Source: Hyphomicrobiales bacterium (GTDB taxonomy: Bacteria; Pseudomonadota; Alphaproteobacteria; Rhizobiales; Rhizobiaceae). Taken from it: 64,000 nt of DNA. The translations under genes and the position numbers were made by a program. The stretch is taken from positions 124,001 to 188,000 of the forward strand of contig JAJFHU010000015.1 in NCBI GenBank assembly GCA_021775455.1. Direction: 5' to 3'. This document shows positions 46,098 through 55,316 of the stretch, piece by piece. Every line of letters begins with the position of its first letter. Position 1 is the stretch's first letter. Below the pieces are notes generated by a model that was not told where the DNA came from, ran no database searches, and worked only from the letters and a program-made list of their open reading frames with translations.

Positions 46098-46505
46098 TTA
46101 CCAGGTCCGCCGCGGGCCGTTGTCGATGTGGTAAAAGCCTTTTGAATAATAGGAGTAGCCACCAACTTCCCATTGGGCTTTAAGGAAACGAACTACCTCC
46201 GCCGGATTGCCGGGAACGGAAAAGTCAACCGCGCGACAGGAAAGGTGGAAGGATTTGGGTTTGCCGCCCTTGCGGGCATTTTCAAGTGGCCAGCGATGGG
46301 TTGAATGCACCTTGATTGGCCCGTAACGCCGGGAGACGCGGTTCAGGACAATTTTCATGGAGAGCGGTACGCACCAGCTTGTATCATTCCAGTCTACGCT
46401 TGGCGGACGGATGGCTCCAAATCCAAAGCCATTGGAACAGGCCGAAAGGGCCAGGGGAAGTACGACCGCAATTGCGGCCAGATTTGGCGGGATGCCGAGC
46501 ATCAT
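46098..46505 (-). CDS. Lipoprotein of the M15/YcbK-like peptidase group
   Basis: 135 aa from ATG 46505. An N-terminal hydrophobic stretch ends in a lipobox LSAC, so it is probably a lipoprotein. The fold resembles the DUF882/peptidase M15 group: VHSTHRWP, KSFHLSCRAVDFSV and SKGFYHIDNGPRR hold the His-Asp-His metal ligands. Such enzymes cut peptidoglycan crosslinks or stems. The catalytic assignment is moderate, because the protein is short. It converges on the small membrane gene. Confidence 0.8.
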   Translation of the reverse strand: MMLGIPPNLAAIAVVLPLALSACSNGFGFGAIRPPSVDWNDTSWCVPLSMKIVLNRVSRRYGPIKVHSTHRWPLENARKGGKPKSFHLSCRAVDFSVPGNPAEVVRFLKAQWEVGGYSYYSKGFYHIDNGPRRTW

Positions 46506-46714
46506 GGTGGTTACCGTTACGCAATACAAAACCAATCTCCATCATCGCCAAAAAAGGTTAAAATTTTAACGATCGAAAATTAACCATATTGATTAGGGCG
46601 GGCGGCTGGCCTTTGTGTGCTCATATGCATAAAATTGACGGGAAATTCCGACCTGTTTATACAGGTTCATAAACTTTCCGGTGCGGGCGAAATAATCTTG
46701 GTGGAGGAGCCACA

Positions 46715-48676
46715 ATGTCAGACGAAGTAAAAACCTATCCCGTTCCCGGGGACGTCAAGGCGAAAGCCCTGATCGACAAAGACAAGTATGTCAAAATGTA
46801 TCAGGCAAGCGTCAAGGATCCCGATGCATTCTGGGGTGAAGAAGGAAAACGGCTTGACTGGATAAAGCCCTACACCAAGGTCAAGAACACCAGCTTTGAG
46901 TATCCTGATGTTTCGATCAAATGGTTTGAGGACGGGACGCTCAACGTGTCTGCCAACTGTATCGACCGGCATCTCGAAAAGCGCGGTGACCAGGTGGCTA
47001 TCATCTGGGAGGGAGACGAACCCACTGACGACAAGAAGGTAACCTATCGTGAACTCCATGAAGAGGTTTGCCGCCTTTCCAATGCGATGAAAGCAGAAGG
47101 CGTGAAGAAGGGTGACCGCGTTACGCTCTATATGCCCATGGTTCTGGAAGCTGCCTACGCCATGCTTGCGTGCACCCGTATTGGCGCGGTGCATTCGATC
47201 GTGTTCGGCGGATTTTCACCGGATGCACTTGCCGGGCGGATCGTGGATTGCCAGTCAGAATTTATCATCACAGCGGATGAGGGAGTTCGCGGCGGCAAGA
47301 TCATCCCGCTCAAGAAAAACACTGATGCGGCGTGCAAGATTGCTGCAGAAGCTGGTCAGAAAGTGAAGAAGGTTCTGGTCGTCAAGCGCACTGGCAACGA
47401 CATCAATTGGGTGGATGGCCGCGATATCTGGTATCACGATGCATGCGGGGCAGCTTCAACCGATTGCCCGCCTGAGGAGATGAATGCGGAGGATCCGTTG
47501 TTCATCCTTTACACATCAGGCTCTACCGGAATGCCAAAAGGCGTGCTGCACACGACTGGCGGATATCTGGTTTGGGCCTCGATGACGCATCAATATGTCT
47601 TCGATTATCACGATGGTGACATTTACTGGTGTACTGCGGATGTAGGCTGGGTGACCGGACACTCTTACATCGTCTACGGACCGCTCGCCAATGGGGCGGT
47701 TACCCTGATGTTTGAGGGCGTACCGAACTATCCAAGTACTTCGCGGTTCTGGGAAGTGTGTGACAAGCACCAGGTGAACCAGTTTTATACAGCACCAACA
47801 GCGATCCGCGCATTGATGCAGACAGGTGATGAGCCGGTTACTTCCACTTCGCGCAAAAGTCTGAGAATTTTGGGCACGGTGGGTGAACCAATCAATCCGG
47901 AAGCCTGGGAATGGTACTACAATATAGTCGGCGACAAACGTTGCCCGATAGTGGACACTTGGTGGCAAACGGAAACCGGTGGCCACATGATTACCCCGCT
48001 TCCAGGTGCAACCGATCTGAAACCCGGCTCGGCAACCCTGCCGTTCTTTGGTGTTCAGCCGCAGCTTGTTGACAATGATGGCAATCCGCTTGGGGGCGTG
48101 ACGGACGGTAATCTTTGCATTATTGATTCATGGCCGGGTCAAATGCGGACTGTATATGGTGACCATGAGCGGTTCGTGCAAACTTACTTCTCCACATACA
48201 AGGGCAAGTACTTTACCGGCGATGGCTGTCGCCGCGATGAGGATGGTTACTACTGGATCACCGGACGCGTGGATGACGTAATCAATGTTTCCGGTCACCG
48301 CATGGGTACGGCCGAAGTGGAATCGGCGCTTGTTTCCCATCCTGCAGTTTCAGAATCGGCGGTAGTCGGTTATCCCCACGACATCAAGGGTCAGGGCATC
48401 TACTGCTATGTGACCCTGATGAAAGGCGTTGAACCGAGCGATGAGTTGCGCACGGAACTTAGAAATCATGTGCGCACTGAAATCGGCCCGATTGCGTCTC
48501 CCGATGCGGTCCAATGGGCACCTGGTCTGCCGAAGACACGTTCAGGCAAGATCATGCGACGTATCCTGCGCAAGATTGCGGAGGATGATTTTTCCAATCT
48601 GGGAGATACTTCAACGCTTGCTGATCCTGGTGTTGTTGATGATCTCATCAAGAACCGGCAGAACCGCAAGGGCTGA
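46715..48676 (+). CDS. acsA: Acetyl-CoA synthetase
   Basis: 653 aa of standard length, preceded by GGAGGAG. It activates acetate to acetyl-CoA through acetyl-AMP. The adenylation motifs are [36 protein letters not shown], and [23 protein letters not shown]; the C-terminal domain has [11 protein letters not shown] with the lysine that is inactivated by acetylation. CoA-binding and N-terminal acs segments are normal. A 28-codon ORF and a strong terminator lie downstream. Confidence 0.97.
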   Translation: MSDEVKTYPVPGDVKAKALIDKDKYVKMYQASVKDPDAFWGEEGKRLDWIKPYTKVKNTSFEYPDVSIKWFEDGTLNVSANCIDRHLEKRGDQVAIIWEGDEPTDDKKVTYRELHEEVCRLSNAMKAEGVKKGDRVTLYMPMVLEAAYAMLACTRIGAVHSIVFGGFSPDALAGRIVDCQSEFIITADEGVRGGKIIPLKKNTDAACKIAAEAGQKVKKVLVVKRTGNDINWVDGRDIWYHDACGAASTDCPPEEMNAEDPLFILYTSGSTGMPKGVLHTTGGYLVWASMTHQYVFDYHDGDIYWCTADVGWVTGHSYIVYGPLANGAVTLMFEGVPNYPSTSRFWEVCDKHQVNQFYTAPTAIRALMQTGDEPVTSTSRKSLRILGTVGEPINPEAWEWYYNIVGDKRCPIVDTWWQTETGGHMITPLPGATDLKPGSATLPFFGVQPQLVDNDGNPLGGVTDGNLCIIDSWPGQMRTVYGDHERFVQTYFSTYKGKYFTGDGCRRDEDGYYWITGRVDDVINVSGHRMGTAEVESALVSHPAVSESAVVGYPHDIKGQGIYCYVTLMKGVEPSDELRTELRNHVRTEIGPIASPDAVQWAPGLPKTRSGKIMRRILRKIAEDDFSNLGDTSTLADPGVVDDLIKNRQNRKG

Positions 48677-48779
48677 AGTTCACCGCAAGGTTAATCATTG
48701 TTTTTGAAAGCCGGTTGACGCGAATCAGATTTCGAGTCACTTTTTCGATGTGTCCAACAAAGAAAAGGAGGTGCATCTG

Positions 48780-48866
48780 ATGTCTAGTGATTTTCGGTTT
48801 CCGGAGGATTTCCGGGTGGGGAATTTTTCATTGGAGCAGCCTTCAATGCGGAAGACCTCAGCCTAG
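48780..48866 (+). CDS. Possible 28-aa ORF with near-perfect ribosome binding site
   Basis: AAGGAGGT stands 7 nt before the ATG, the best Shine-Dalgarno seen in the window. The frame reads 28 codons (MSSDFRFPEDFRVGNFSLEQ and so on) and stops 38 nt before a strong terminator, behind acsA on the same strand. The composition is soluble and aromatic-rich. It might be a true small protein or a leader of nothing visible; the function is unknown. Confidence 0.45.
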   Translation: MSSDFRFPEDFRVGNFSLEQPSMRKTSA

Positions 48867-48903
48867 GGTTTTAACCACAGAATTTCTTCGGAAATAAGAA
48901 TCG

Positions 48904-48930
48904 CGGGGCCGCCCACCGGGCGGCCCTTTT
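48904..48930 (+). terminator. Terminator of the acsA transcript
   Basis: GGGCCGCCC pairs perfectly with GGGCGGCCC around ACC, followed by four T and G. Terminates acsA and the short ORF behind it. Confidence 0.93.
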
Positions 48931-49043
48931 GCGTCTGTAGTCCGCCCCTCAAGCCAATTTCACAATCCCCTACAGCTTTGTAGTAGCAATCCAAACCCGG
49001 TTTACTCAGGAACATAATCTTTGCTTCACGCCAGTTGCGAACA

Positions 49044-49829
49044 TTATCTTGAATTACCTCCCTTCTTCCTTGTACCTGATTTGCGAAGCTTCCCGGTTAC
49101 ACTGGCAATGCTGGAAAGGGTTGCCTGCTGGTAAGGCCCATATTTGTCCACGTTGACGTGGGTAATGGTCGGATCGGATGAGAAATCGATGTTTTCAATT
49201 TTGCCATCAAAACCATCGGCAGGGTGAATTTTATTGTCGGCTGATTTTGTACTTGCGCCAATGCGCACATCGTTTTCCCTGGGTAAATAATAGTTCACCA
49301 CCCGCTTAATTCCCCTTCGAACCACCCCCCGTTCGACCGGATCGAATGCCACAATCAACTCAACGTTCACACCATTTGCTGTCAGATAGTTGGCGAATTT
49401 GCTACTTTCATTGGCACCAAGAGAATGGCCAACGATAATTACGGGGTAAGAAACCTTCTTGCGCTTTGCCCGGTTCACAATGTCCTGGGCAATGGGCTGC
49501 CACTGGGAATAGGAAAAATTTGACGCATCATAGCCATCCTGCCGCAAGCGGCGTGCCATATCATCGATGCCGCGGGAAAACACATTGGCAAGGCCGCGCA
49601 TCAAGTAAATTTCTCCGGTGCGCCTTACATGTTGTTTGGATCGCTTGATGACATCGGTGGGTTTAACTGAATCCGGCTCATGGGTGTCCAGCTCAACCGG
49701 TGTCGTGGTGGCGAGTGTGGCCTCAACCTGGTTTTCATCGGGTGTAGAAGAACTTGACTGGCATGCAACCAGAGCCAGCAGGCCTGTAACTGCTGTCAGG
49801 TTTGCCAGCATTTTTCGATTTCCAAACAT
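49044..49829 (-). CDS. Lipoprotein with alpha/beta-hydrolase domain
   Basis: 261 aa. The N-terminus has a lipobox LVAC at about residue 23, then a Ser/Thr/Pro-rich linker. The domain from about residue 70 has the nucleophile elbow VGHSLGANES, then AFDPVERG and a late THVNVDK that could supply Asp and His. The fold is like a lipase or thioesterase of unknown substrate. No specific family is recognised. The predicted place is the periplasmic face of the inner membrane or the outer membrane. Confidence 0.75.
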   Translation of the reverse strand: MFGNRKMLANLTAVTGLLALVACQSSSSTPDENQVEATLATTTPVELDTHEPDSVKPTDVIKRSKQHVRRTGEIYLMRGLANVFSRGIDDMARRLRQDGYDASNFSYSQWQPIAQDIVNRAKRKKVSYPVIIVGHSLGANESSKFANYLTANGVNVELIVAFDPVERGVVRRGIKRVVNYYLPRENDVRIGASTKSADNKIHPADGFDGKIENIDFSSDPTITHVNVDKYGPYQQATLSSIASVTGKLRKSGTRKKGGNSR

Positions 49830-49962
49830 TTGACATCCTGAAATTTAATCTTGTACGGATTGTTCCCATCACCATAATTTGTGGTCACGAAAAAGTCACG
49901 AGTTTGGATCAGTTGCCCGGATTGCCCGCCGAACCTATCTGAGCACTTCAGGCGTACGAATT

Positions 49963-51027
49963 TCAGGCGGCGTGGTATTCTTGCAATACAGGCAGACTTG
50001 ATACAGATGCGGGATTTTCGCCGTAAACACTAACCATGCCCCGCCCACTGTGCTTTGACTGATATAGAGCGCTGTCAGCCTGTTTCATCAGCTGCTTGCG
50101 GTCACTGCAATAACTGGTGGCAAAGGTAATTCCGACACTTGCTCCAACCTGCAATGCCTGGCCTTCGGAGGCCACCGGAAAGCAAGCATCACTAACCAAC
50201 TGTCGCGCCAGATTAATGGCACCGGCTTTGCAGTTTACAGTCAGGACAGAAGCAAATTCATCGCCGCCCACTCGTGCAATTACGCCTGATCCGGTCATGG
50301 TTTCCCTGAATCTTGCAGATAGCTGCTTCAACAGCTCATCTCCTGCGTGATGTCCATGTGTATCATTGACCTGCTTGAAATTATCGAGATCGAGACAGAG
50401 AACAGCAATTGTTCCATTGTCATTGTCATTCAAGGTCCGGTCAATCTCCATGTCCAGGTGCTCTCGATTGGGCAGGCGCGTCAGATTATCGTGGGTAGCG
50501 AGGAACCGGTTCCGTCGCTCGCTTTCTTGAAGCGCCCGGATGCCTCTAACGTGTCTTTTCAACAAGAAGAACAAGGCCGCAAATATTGCTGCGCCCAATC
50601 CAACCACGATGGGGGCGATTTTGCTGATAATTTCAGATCGGGGTGATGCCGGCTTCCAGATCAACTTCATTCTGGGCTGCCCGATTTCAGCATCCAGAGC
50701 CACCGAAGCATCTTTTAGCCAACGAGTTGAAGCAGGCACGATCCGAAGCCCGAATATATCCAGACGTTTAGAGATGTCGGTCAGTTTTGCTGGTGTCAGA
50801 TGAGGCGGACTGTACCCGAACTTATGCAGCATATTGATTTCGGTATGAAGCAGTTTGGCTTCTGTCAGAACAGCCCGTCGGTTTGCAATGTGGGAAGCCA
50901 TGTTCACCGTTATGCCAATGCTGGCGATGAATGCTACAAGAATGATCGCGACCAATCCATAGGCAAGCTGCGCAGTGCTTTTACGATCTTTCTTTGCCAA
51001 GATCATGCCAGCATCTTTACCCGACAT
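49963..51027 (-). CDS. Diguanylate cyclase (GGDEF) with membrane sensor
   Basis: 354 aa. A first transmembrane helix at about residues 19-42 and a second at 137-158 bracket a periplasmic domain of about 95 residues with no family I recognise. The GGDEF domain covers about 180-340: LTRLPNREHLD, FKQVNDTHGHHAGDELL, ARVGGDEFASVL and the C-terminal ADSALYQSKHSGRG. The GGDEF core is intact, so it probably makes c-di-GMP. No EAL domain; no RxxD inhibitory site was made out. Its periplasmic signal is unknown. Confidence 0.92.
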   Translation of the reverse strand: MSGKDAGMILAKKDRKSTAQLAYGLVAIILVAFIASIGITVNMASHIANRRAVLTEAKLLHTEINMLHKFGYSPPHLTPAKLTDISKRLDIFGLRIVPASTRWLKDASVALDAEIGQPRMKLIWKPASPRSEIISKIAPIVVGLGAAIFAALFFLLKRHVRGIRALQESERRNRFLATHDNLTRLPNREHLDMEIDRTLNDNDNGTIAVLCLDLDNFKQVNDTHGHHAGDELLKQLSARFRETMTGSGVIARVGGDEFASVLTVNCKAGAINLARQLVSDACFPVASEGQALQVGASVGITFATSYCSDRKQLMKQADSALYQSKHSGRGMVSVYGENPASVSSLPVLQEYHAA

Positions 51028-51226
51028 CCATCTACCCTCTATGCGCGTCCCGTGATTGTGGTGTCGAGGTTAGGGCAATTCCCTGAAAATTGTGTTTTGT
51101 TGTTACGGAGGATTTGTTTGTTCCGGTTAAGGATTGGTTTTCTGCAATGTGCCTTCCTGCACATACATTGTGACACGCCAAGGGTAATTTATGCACATAC
51201 CCCAAGACCAAACCCGGAGCATAACC

Positions 51227-51676
51227 ATGACTATCACCCGTACCCTATTGGCAGCTTCATTGCTTGCCGCAACTTCTGCAACCGTTGCTAGTGCCGGCAA
51301 TTTTGTTGTCCCAACCGGGCCCAAGATCAAGGTTACCAAGGCGCAGCTTGCGATCAAAAGCCCAAGCGCAAATGTTTGTCCTGCCCAAGCTGAAATGGCT
51401 GGCTGGATTTTTACAAACAAGCCAGGAACCATTTACTACATGCTGGCGCGCCAGGGTGGTGCTGTAAGCGGACCTTATGCGCTTGAATCAAAAGAAGGTG
51501 CGGCAGGCGTATACATCGCAAGCTTTTCTCAAACACTCAATATTCATCACAAGACGGATACCGCATATCGTATTCTGGTTGGTGAAAAGTACGGCAAGAC
51601 GCTCAGCAACTGGGCCAACCTGAAAGCCCCATGCAAAATCAAGCTTGGTGGTCAGGACGTACTACAAGGCGGGTAA
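51227..51676 (+). CDS. Secreted hypothetical protein
   Basis: 149 aa from ATG 51227 (MTITRTLLAASLLAATSATVASAGNF); a longer frame starts 12 codons earlier. The signal peptide is clear, with a likely cleavage after ASA. The mature protein has two Cys, and a basic, beta-rich make-up (KIKVTKAQLAI, YYMLARQGGAVSGPYALES). No family recognised. The stop is 13 nt from the end of the antisense-strand small RNA. Confidence 0.7.
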   Translation: MTITRTLLAASLLAATSATVASAGNFVVPTGPKIKVTKAQLAIKSPSANVCPAQAEMAGWIFTNKPGTIYYMLARQGGAVSGPYALESKEGAAGVYIASFSQTLNIHHKTDTAYRILVGEKYGKTLSNWANLKAPCKIKLGGQDVLQGG

Positions 51677-51688
51677 TTTCATCTGCGC

Positions 51689-51790
51689 AAAAAAAATGCT
51701 CGCCAGGAGGGTGGCGAGCATTATTAAAAAAACCAGCTGAAGGAGGGGATAGCTGGTTTGAGGCTGAACAAGGGAGGAGGAGTGTTACAG
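51689..51790 (-). ncRNA. Small RNA with anti-Shine-Dalgarno loops, alpha-r14/NfeR1-like
   Basis: On the minus strand three C/U-rich loops follow in a row. The first holds the exact CCUCCUCCC motif, and may be closed by GAGGCUG/CAGCCUC (51788-51794 with 51760-51766). The second is AAACCAGCU/AGCUGGUUU with a CCCCUCC loop (51730-51759) and a U7 tail. The third is a GC-rich terminator stem (51695-51722) with a CCCUCCU loop, and U8. This is the layout of the rhizobial alpha-r14 family (NfeR1-like). A -10-like CTATAG lies at 51794-51799, which overlaps the 5' arm of the first stem, so either the start is near 51787 without that stem, or the promoter lies elsewhere. Confidence 0.75.
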
Positions 51791-51956
51791 CCTCTATAGC
51801 GGCAGTTTTTGACCGCCGTTAAAAGGTGTATAGATAATTTCATTCCTCATTTGCAGCGTTTTTCTCTCATGGGAGCCATGCACGAGACGCATATCTGTAC
51901 TAATTGTTCATGAGTGCATATCTTTCTGTAATTACCAGAAAGAGGTAGAAAATACT

Positions 51957-52475
51957 GTGATTGAAATTCCAATTCATGAAAGCGAATGCCTTCACCTCCG
52001 TGCTCCCTGTCAGGGTGATTTTGAAGCGGAAGCCGAATTTTATGCCAGTGAGCGCTCAAGTTTTGTTGGTGGTCCGCTGACCCGTGAATTTGCCTGGCGA
52101 AAGCTTCCATCTGTTATTGGTCATCGGCAGCTACGTGGATATGGCATGTGGGCAGTTGATGAAAAATCATCCGGTGCATATTGCGGTCGTGCAGGTCTTT
52201 GGTATCGGGAAGGCTGGCCTGAACCGGAAGTCGGCTGGTCCCTGATACAAAATGCAGAGGGCAAGGGCTATGCACTGGAAGCTGCGCTGAAGTCCCGCGA
52301 ATATGCCTACGGGACGCTTGGCTGGACGACTGCAATCAGCCTTATTGGCGCAGGCAACAAGCGATCTGAGGCATTGGCGAAACGAATGGGTGCAGTGTTT
52401 GATTATGAGTATAAACATCCAGGTTATGGAGCAATGCTTGTCTGGCGACACCCGCCGCCAGAGGATTGTGCCTAG
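51957..52475 (+). CDS. GNAT acetyltransferase, RimJ/RimL type
   Basis: 172 aa from GTG 51957. HLRAPCQGDFEAEAEFYASERS, GRAGLWYREGWPEPEVGWSLIQNAEGKGYALEAALKSREYAYGTLGWTTAISLIGAGNKRSEALAKRMGA shows the acetyl-CoA site (xGKGYAxEA) and the L-x-x-x-N-x-x-S pattern of the ribosomal-protein alanine acetyltransferase group. The substrate is not known. AGAGG is 12 nt upstream, rather far. Confidence 0.88.
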   Translation: MIEIPIHESECLHLRAPCQGDFEAEAEFYASERSSFVGGPLTREFAWRKLPSVIGHRQLRGYGMWAVDEKSSGAYCGRAGLWYREGWPEPEVGWSLIQNAEGKGYALEAALKSREYAYGTLGWTTAISLIGAGNKRSEALAKRMGAVFDYEYKHPGYGAMLVWRHPPPEDCA

Positions 52476-52505
52476 CGTAATTTAAACTGCAAACTTTATG
52501 CCAGA

Positions 52506-53765
52506 TTATTGAGACAGGCGAAGCTTGCGAATATCGTTGGCGATTGCTGCGAAAGCCAAGTTCAATTCTTCAGCATTGTCTGGCGCATAAAAGTAGGTGG
52601 TTCCACCACTGTCCGGCGTTGCGCAGGCGCGAAGCGTCTTCTGCGCATCCCTGGCGTTAAATACAATTGAATAAACTGTAATGCCAGGTGCGGCGCCTCT
52701 TGGCTTCTTCATGTCATTGCACAAGGCTATGGCGTTGCTGTTGGATTTATCCTGCTGCCTCCCAAAGGGTGAATTGTTGTTTGGTACGCCCTGATAGTAG
52801 GTGTTGAACTTACCATCTGTCATCAAAATTGCGACCTTTTTTACCTTGTTGGAATAAGGGGCAGCTTTGGATGGATTTGGCCACAGGCCATTAAAATTGT
52901 TGGACAGTAGGTAGTAACTCCATGCTACGCCCAGATGGCCGGCAGTTGAACCGTCTGTCTGTAATTCACCTATCTTGTTTATCAATTGATTTTTTTGATT
53001 GGTAAGCGGCTCGATTTTTGCCTTCGGGCAATCGTCCTTGGCCCGACGATCATACCAGCTCCTGCTTCTGGAATATGGGGCGTCGGTGACGTTGCCACCC
53101 GGTCTTTCGGTTACACAGCCACTCCGAGATGCCCGTTTGGTAAGGCTACGAGCCCGTCCGTTACCAATATTGACTGATGATGAATAGGGAACAAGACCAA
53201 CTCGGACCCGCTGCATGCGGTCGTTTGGCATAAGTATGTTTACCGCATTTGCCGCAGCTTCTTTAAGGGCATTGATCCTTGAACCGCGCATGGAGCCGGT
53301 GACGTCCAGTGCCATTGTGACTTCCACATAATTGGTGGAGTATATGGCGGTTGATTCCGCTTGAACGTTTACTGTTTCATATCCGGCAATCCGGGTCAGG
53401 GTCATGTCCACGTCGGCGCTTGCCCGGCCATAAATTTTCCCGGTATTCTTGTCGATTGAAAAATCCTCAATCTTGAATTTTTCGGGATCCGGCACCCGCC
53501 TGCTAATGTTTGCGAAGAAGAAATCCTCAAACCTGTCCTGGTCTACTTCGGTGTCATTATCCATGTCGTTACCGGCCGCCAGTACGGCTGCATCCAGAGC
53601 CCCGGCAACCAGGGCCTGGGTTCTGGCGATTTGCGAATAATCCAGCGCTACACCGGCGGCCATCATAACTGCGAATATTGAGAACACAGTTATCGTTGCA
53701 ACGGATGCGCTCACATCGCGTCTGAAGCAATTTATCTGGTTAACAACTTGTGAAACCTGTTTCAT
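52506..53765 (-). CDS. TadG-like protein with VWA domain
   Basis: 419 aa from Met at 53765 (MKQVSQVVNQI). It has an N-terminal TadE/G-like segment with one hydrophobic helix (SVATITVFSIFAVMMAAGVALDYS), then a linker, and a von Willebrand A domain with the MIDAS motif ALDVTGSMRGSR near residue 160, and DGKFNT. Such proteins lie in Tad/Flp pilus loci, but no other tad genes are visible here, so this is an orphan copy. A surface or adhesion role is inferred only. Confidence 0.82.
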   Translation of the reverse strand: MKQVSQVVNQINCFRRDVSASVATITVFSIFAVMMAAGVALDYSQIARTQALVAGALDAAVLAAGNDMDNDTEVDQDRFEDFFFANISRRVPDPEKFKIEDFSIDKNTGKIYGRASADVDMTLTRIAGYETVNVQAESTAIYSTNYVEVTMALDVTGSMRGSRINALKEAAANAVNILMPNDRMQRVRVGLVPYSSSVNIGNGRARSLTKRASRSGCVTERPGGNVTDAPYSRSRSWYDRRAKDDCPKAKIEPLTNQKNQLINKIGELQTDGSTAGHLGVAWSYYLLSNNFNGLWPNPSKAAPYSNKVKKVAILMTDGKFNTYYQGVPNNNSPFGRQQDKSNSNAIALCNDMKKPRGAAPGITVYSIVFNARDAQKTLRACATPDSGGTTYFYAPDNAEELNLAFAAIANDIRKLRLSQ

Positions 53766-54044
53766 ATTGGTGTCCTCGAGTTTAGCTGACCTAATAGGTG
53801 CAAAGGCAATGCCAGTTTTGCCCAATATGAGTTACAAAACCGTTCACCATTCAGTTGGTCACAGAAACTAGAATGATTTTTGGAGAAACGGGGTAAACCA
53901 ACGATTAATGGGTGCCGAATTTACGTCACATTACTGTGCGGATTTGGATCAGATTAAGGGCGACTTCCGGCACATGCCTGAGTTTGAAGGATGCAGCCTC
54001 AGTTTCAAACCTCTGGTTTTGGATCTGGAAATCCGGGTGGATTA

Positions 54045-54236
54045 TCAAAAATCGCTGGTAATGCCGTTTTTTTCCCAATCACCATAACGAGTCGGATCGG
54101 GACCCTTGCGACCACCGGTCTCCTGCGGAGAGGCGGCTTTGCCTGTTTTCTCGAGATCGCGGCGCTTGTCGGCCTCTGCGATTGCCCTTTTTGCTGCTTC
54201 CGGCAGATTTTTTTCAGTTTTCTGTTCGTTTGCCAT
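54045..54236 (-). CDS. DUF1674 (SDHAF4-like) protein
   Basis: 63 aa. The Lys/Ala/Glu-rich N-terminus is variable, but the C-terminal GPDPTRYGDWEKNGITSDF is the signature of DUF1674, the family of the mitochondrial succinate dehydrogenase assembly factor SDHAF4. The bacterial role is probably to aid flavoprotein assembly, by analogy. Succinate dehydrogenase genes are not in the window. It is divergent from htpX by 99 nt. Confidence 0.9.
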   Translation of the reverse strand: MANEQKTEKNLPEAAKRAIAEADKRRDLEKTGKAASPQETGGRKGPDPTRYGDWEKNGITSDF

Positions 54237-54335
54237 CTGCTAATCCAGTTATCGTTACGCTGCAGCCCTTGAACCGCAAACCATTAGTAGCCATCATATT
54301 ATTTGCCTATCGCGTAAATACCGGAGAATTTCAAC

Positions 54336-55316
54336 ATGAATGTCATTCGCACTGCAATGCTTCTTGCTTTCATGACAGCACTATTCATGGGAGTTGGTTA
54401 TCTTGTTGGTGGCAGTGGCGGCATGATGATTGCCTTTTTGATTGCCGCAGCGCTGAATTTCTTCAGTTACTGGCGGGGCGACAAGATGGTGCTGAAGATG
54501 CACAACGCCATCGAAGTAAACCAATCAAATGCACCGGAATATTATGAGATCGTTTCGCGGCTGGCCCAAGAGGCCAAATTGCCCATGCCAGCTGTGTATG
54601 TAGTCAAATCTGATCAACCAAACGCATTTGCAACGGGCCGAAATCCCGAAAATTCAGCGGTGGCTGCAACTACCGCATTTCTCGAAAACTTCACACCGGA
54701 GGAAGTGGCCGCCGTTATGGCGCATGAACTGGCCCACATTCAAAATCGCGATACCCTAACCATGACAATTACCGCGACGCTTGCCGGCGCAATCTCCATG
54801 CTCGGCAACTTTGCGATGTTTTTTGGTGGTGGGCGCGATCGTGGGCCGGGACTTATAGGTACACTGGTAGCCATCATTGTGGCACCGCTTGCGGCAGGGA
54901 TTGTTCAAATGGCAATCAGCCGAGCCCGTGAATATGCAGCCGACCGAAGGGGTGCTGAAATTTGTGGTCACCCCGAGTGGCTGGCAAACGCCCTTGCAAA
55001 AATTGCCGAATTTGCTGGTCGAATTCCAAACAGGTCGGCTGAACGGAATCCGGCAACTGCGCACATGTTCATTATCAACCCGCTTGGCCTTTACAGCCGT
55101 GACAGCCTGTTTTCGACGCATCCTGCTGTTGAAAACCGTATTGCTGCACTTGAGGCGCTTTCCCGGGAGTGGGCACAGCAGGAAAGTGGCTGGTTGGAAG
55201 AAACACGGGAACCCCTGCAGGGGAGCCTTCCGTCGGCGGATAATGACCCCAGCCCATCTCATAGCTGGGGCAGAAAATCATCTGACGATGGAAAAGATGG
55301 CGGGCCTTGGGGGTGA
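54336..55316 (+). CDS. htpX: Membrane zinc metalloprotease HtpX
   Basis: 326 aa. Two N-terminal transmembrane segments (residues 5-20 and 27-43), the zinc site [11 protein letters not shown] near residue 130, further hydrophobic stretches, and [17 protein letters not shown] with the third zinc Glu. It degrades damaged inner-membrane proteins together with FtsH. The C-terminus is extended by about 30 Ser/Gly/Asp-rich residues. The stop overlaps a GTG that I take as the rsmB-family start. Confidence 0.95.
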   Translation: MNVIRTAMLLAFMTALFMGVGYLVGGSGGMMIAFLIAAALNFFSYWRGDKMVLKMHNAIEVNQSNAPEYYEIVSRLAQEAKLPMPAVYVVKSDQPNAFATGRNPENSAVAATTAFLENFTPEEVAAVMAHELAHIQNRDTLTMTITATLAGAISMLGNFAMFFGGGRDRGPGLIGTLVAIIVAPLAAGIVQMAISRAREYAADRRGAEICGHPEWLANALAKIAEFAGRIPNRSAERNPATAHMFIINPLGLYSRDSLFSTHPAVENRIAALEALSREWAQQESGWLEETREPLQGSLPSADNDPSPSHSWGRKSSDDGKDGGPWG

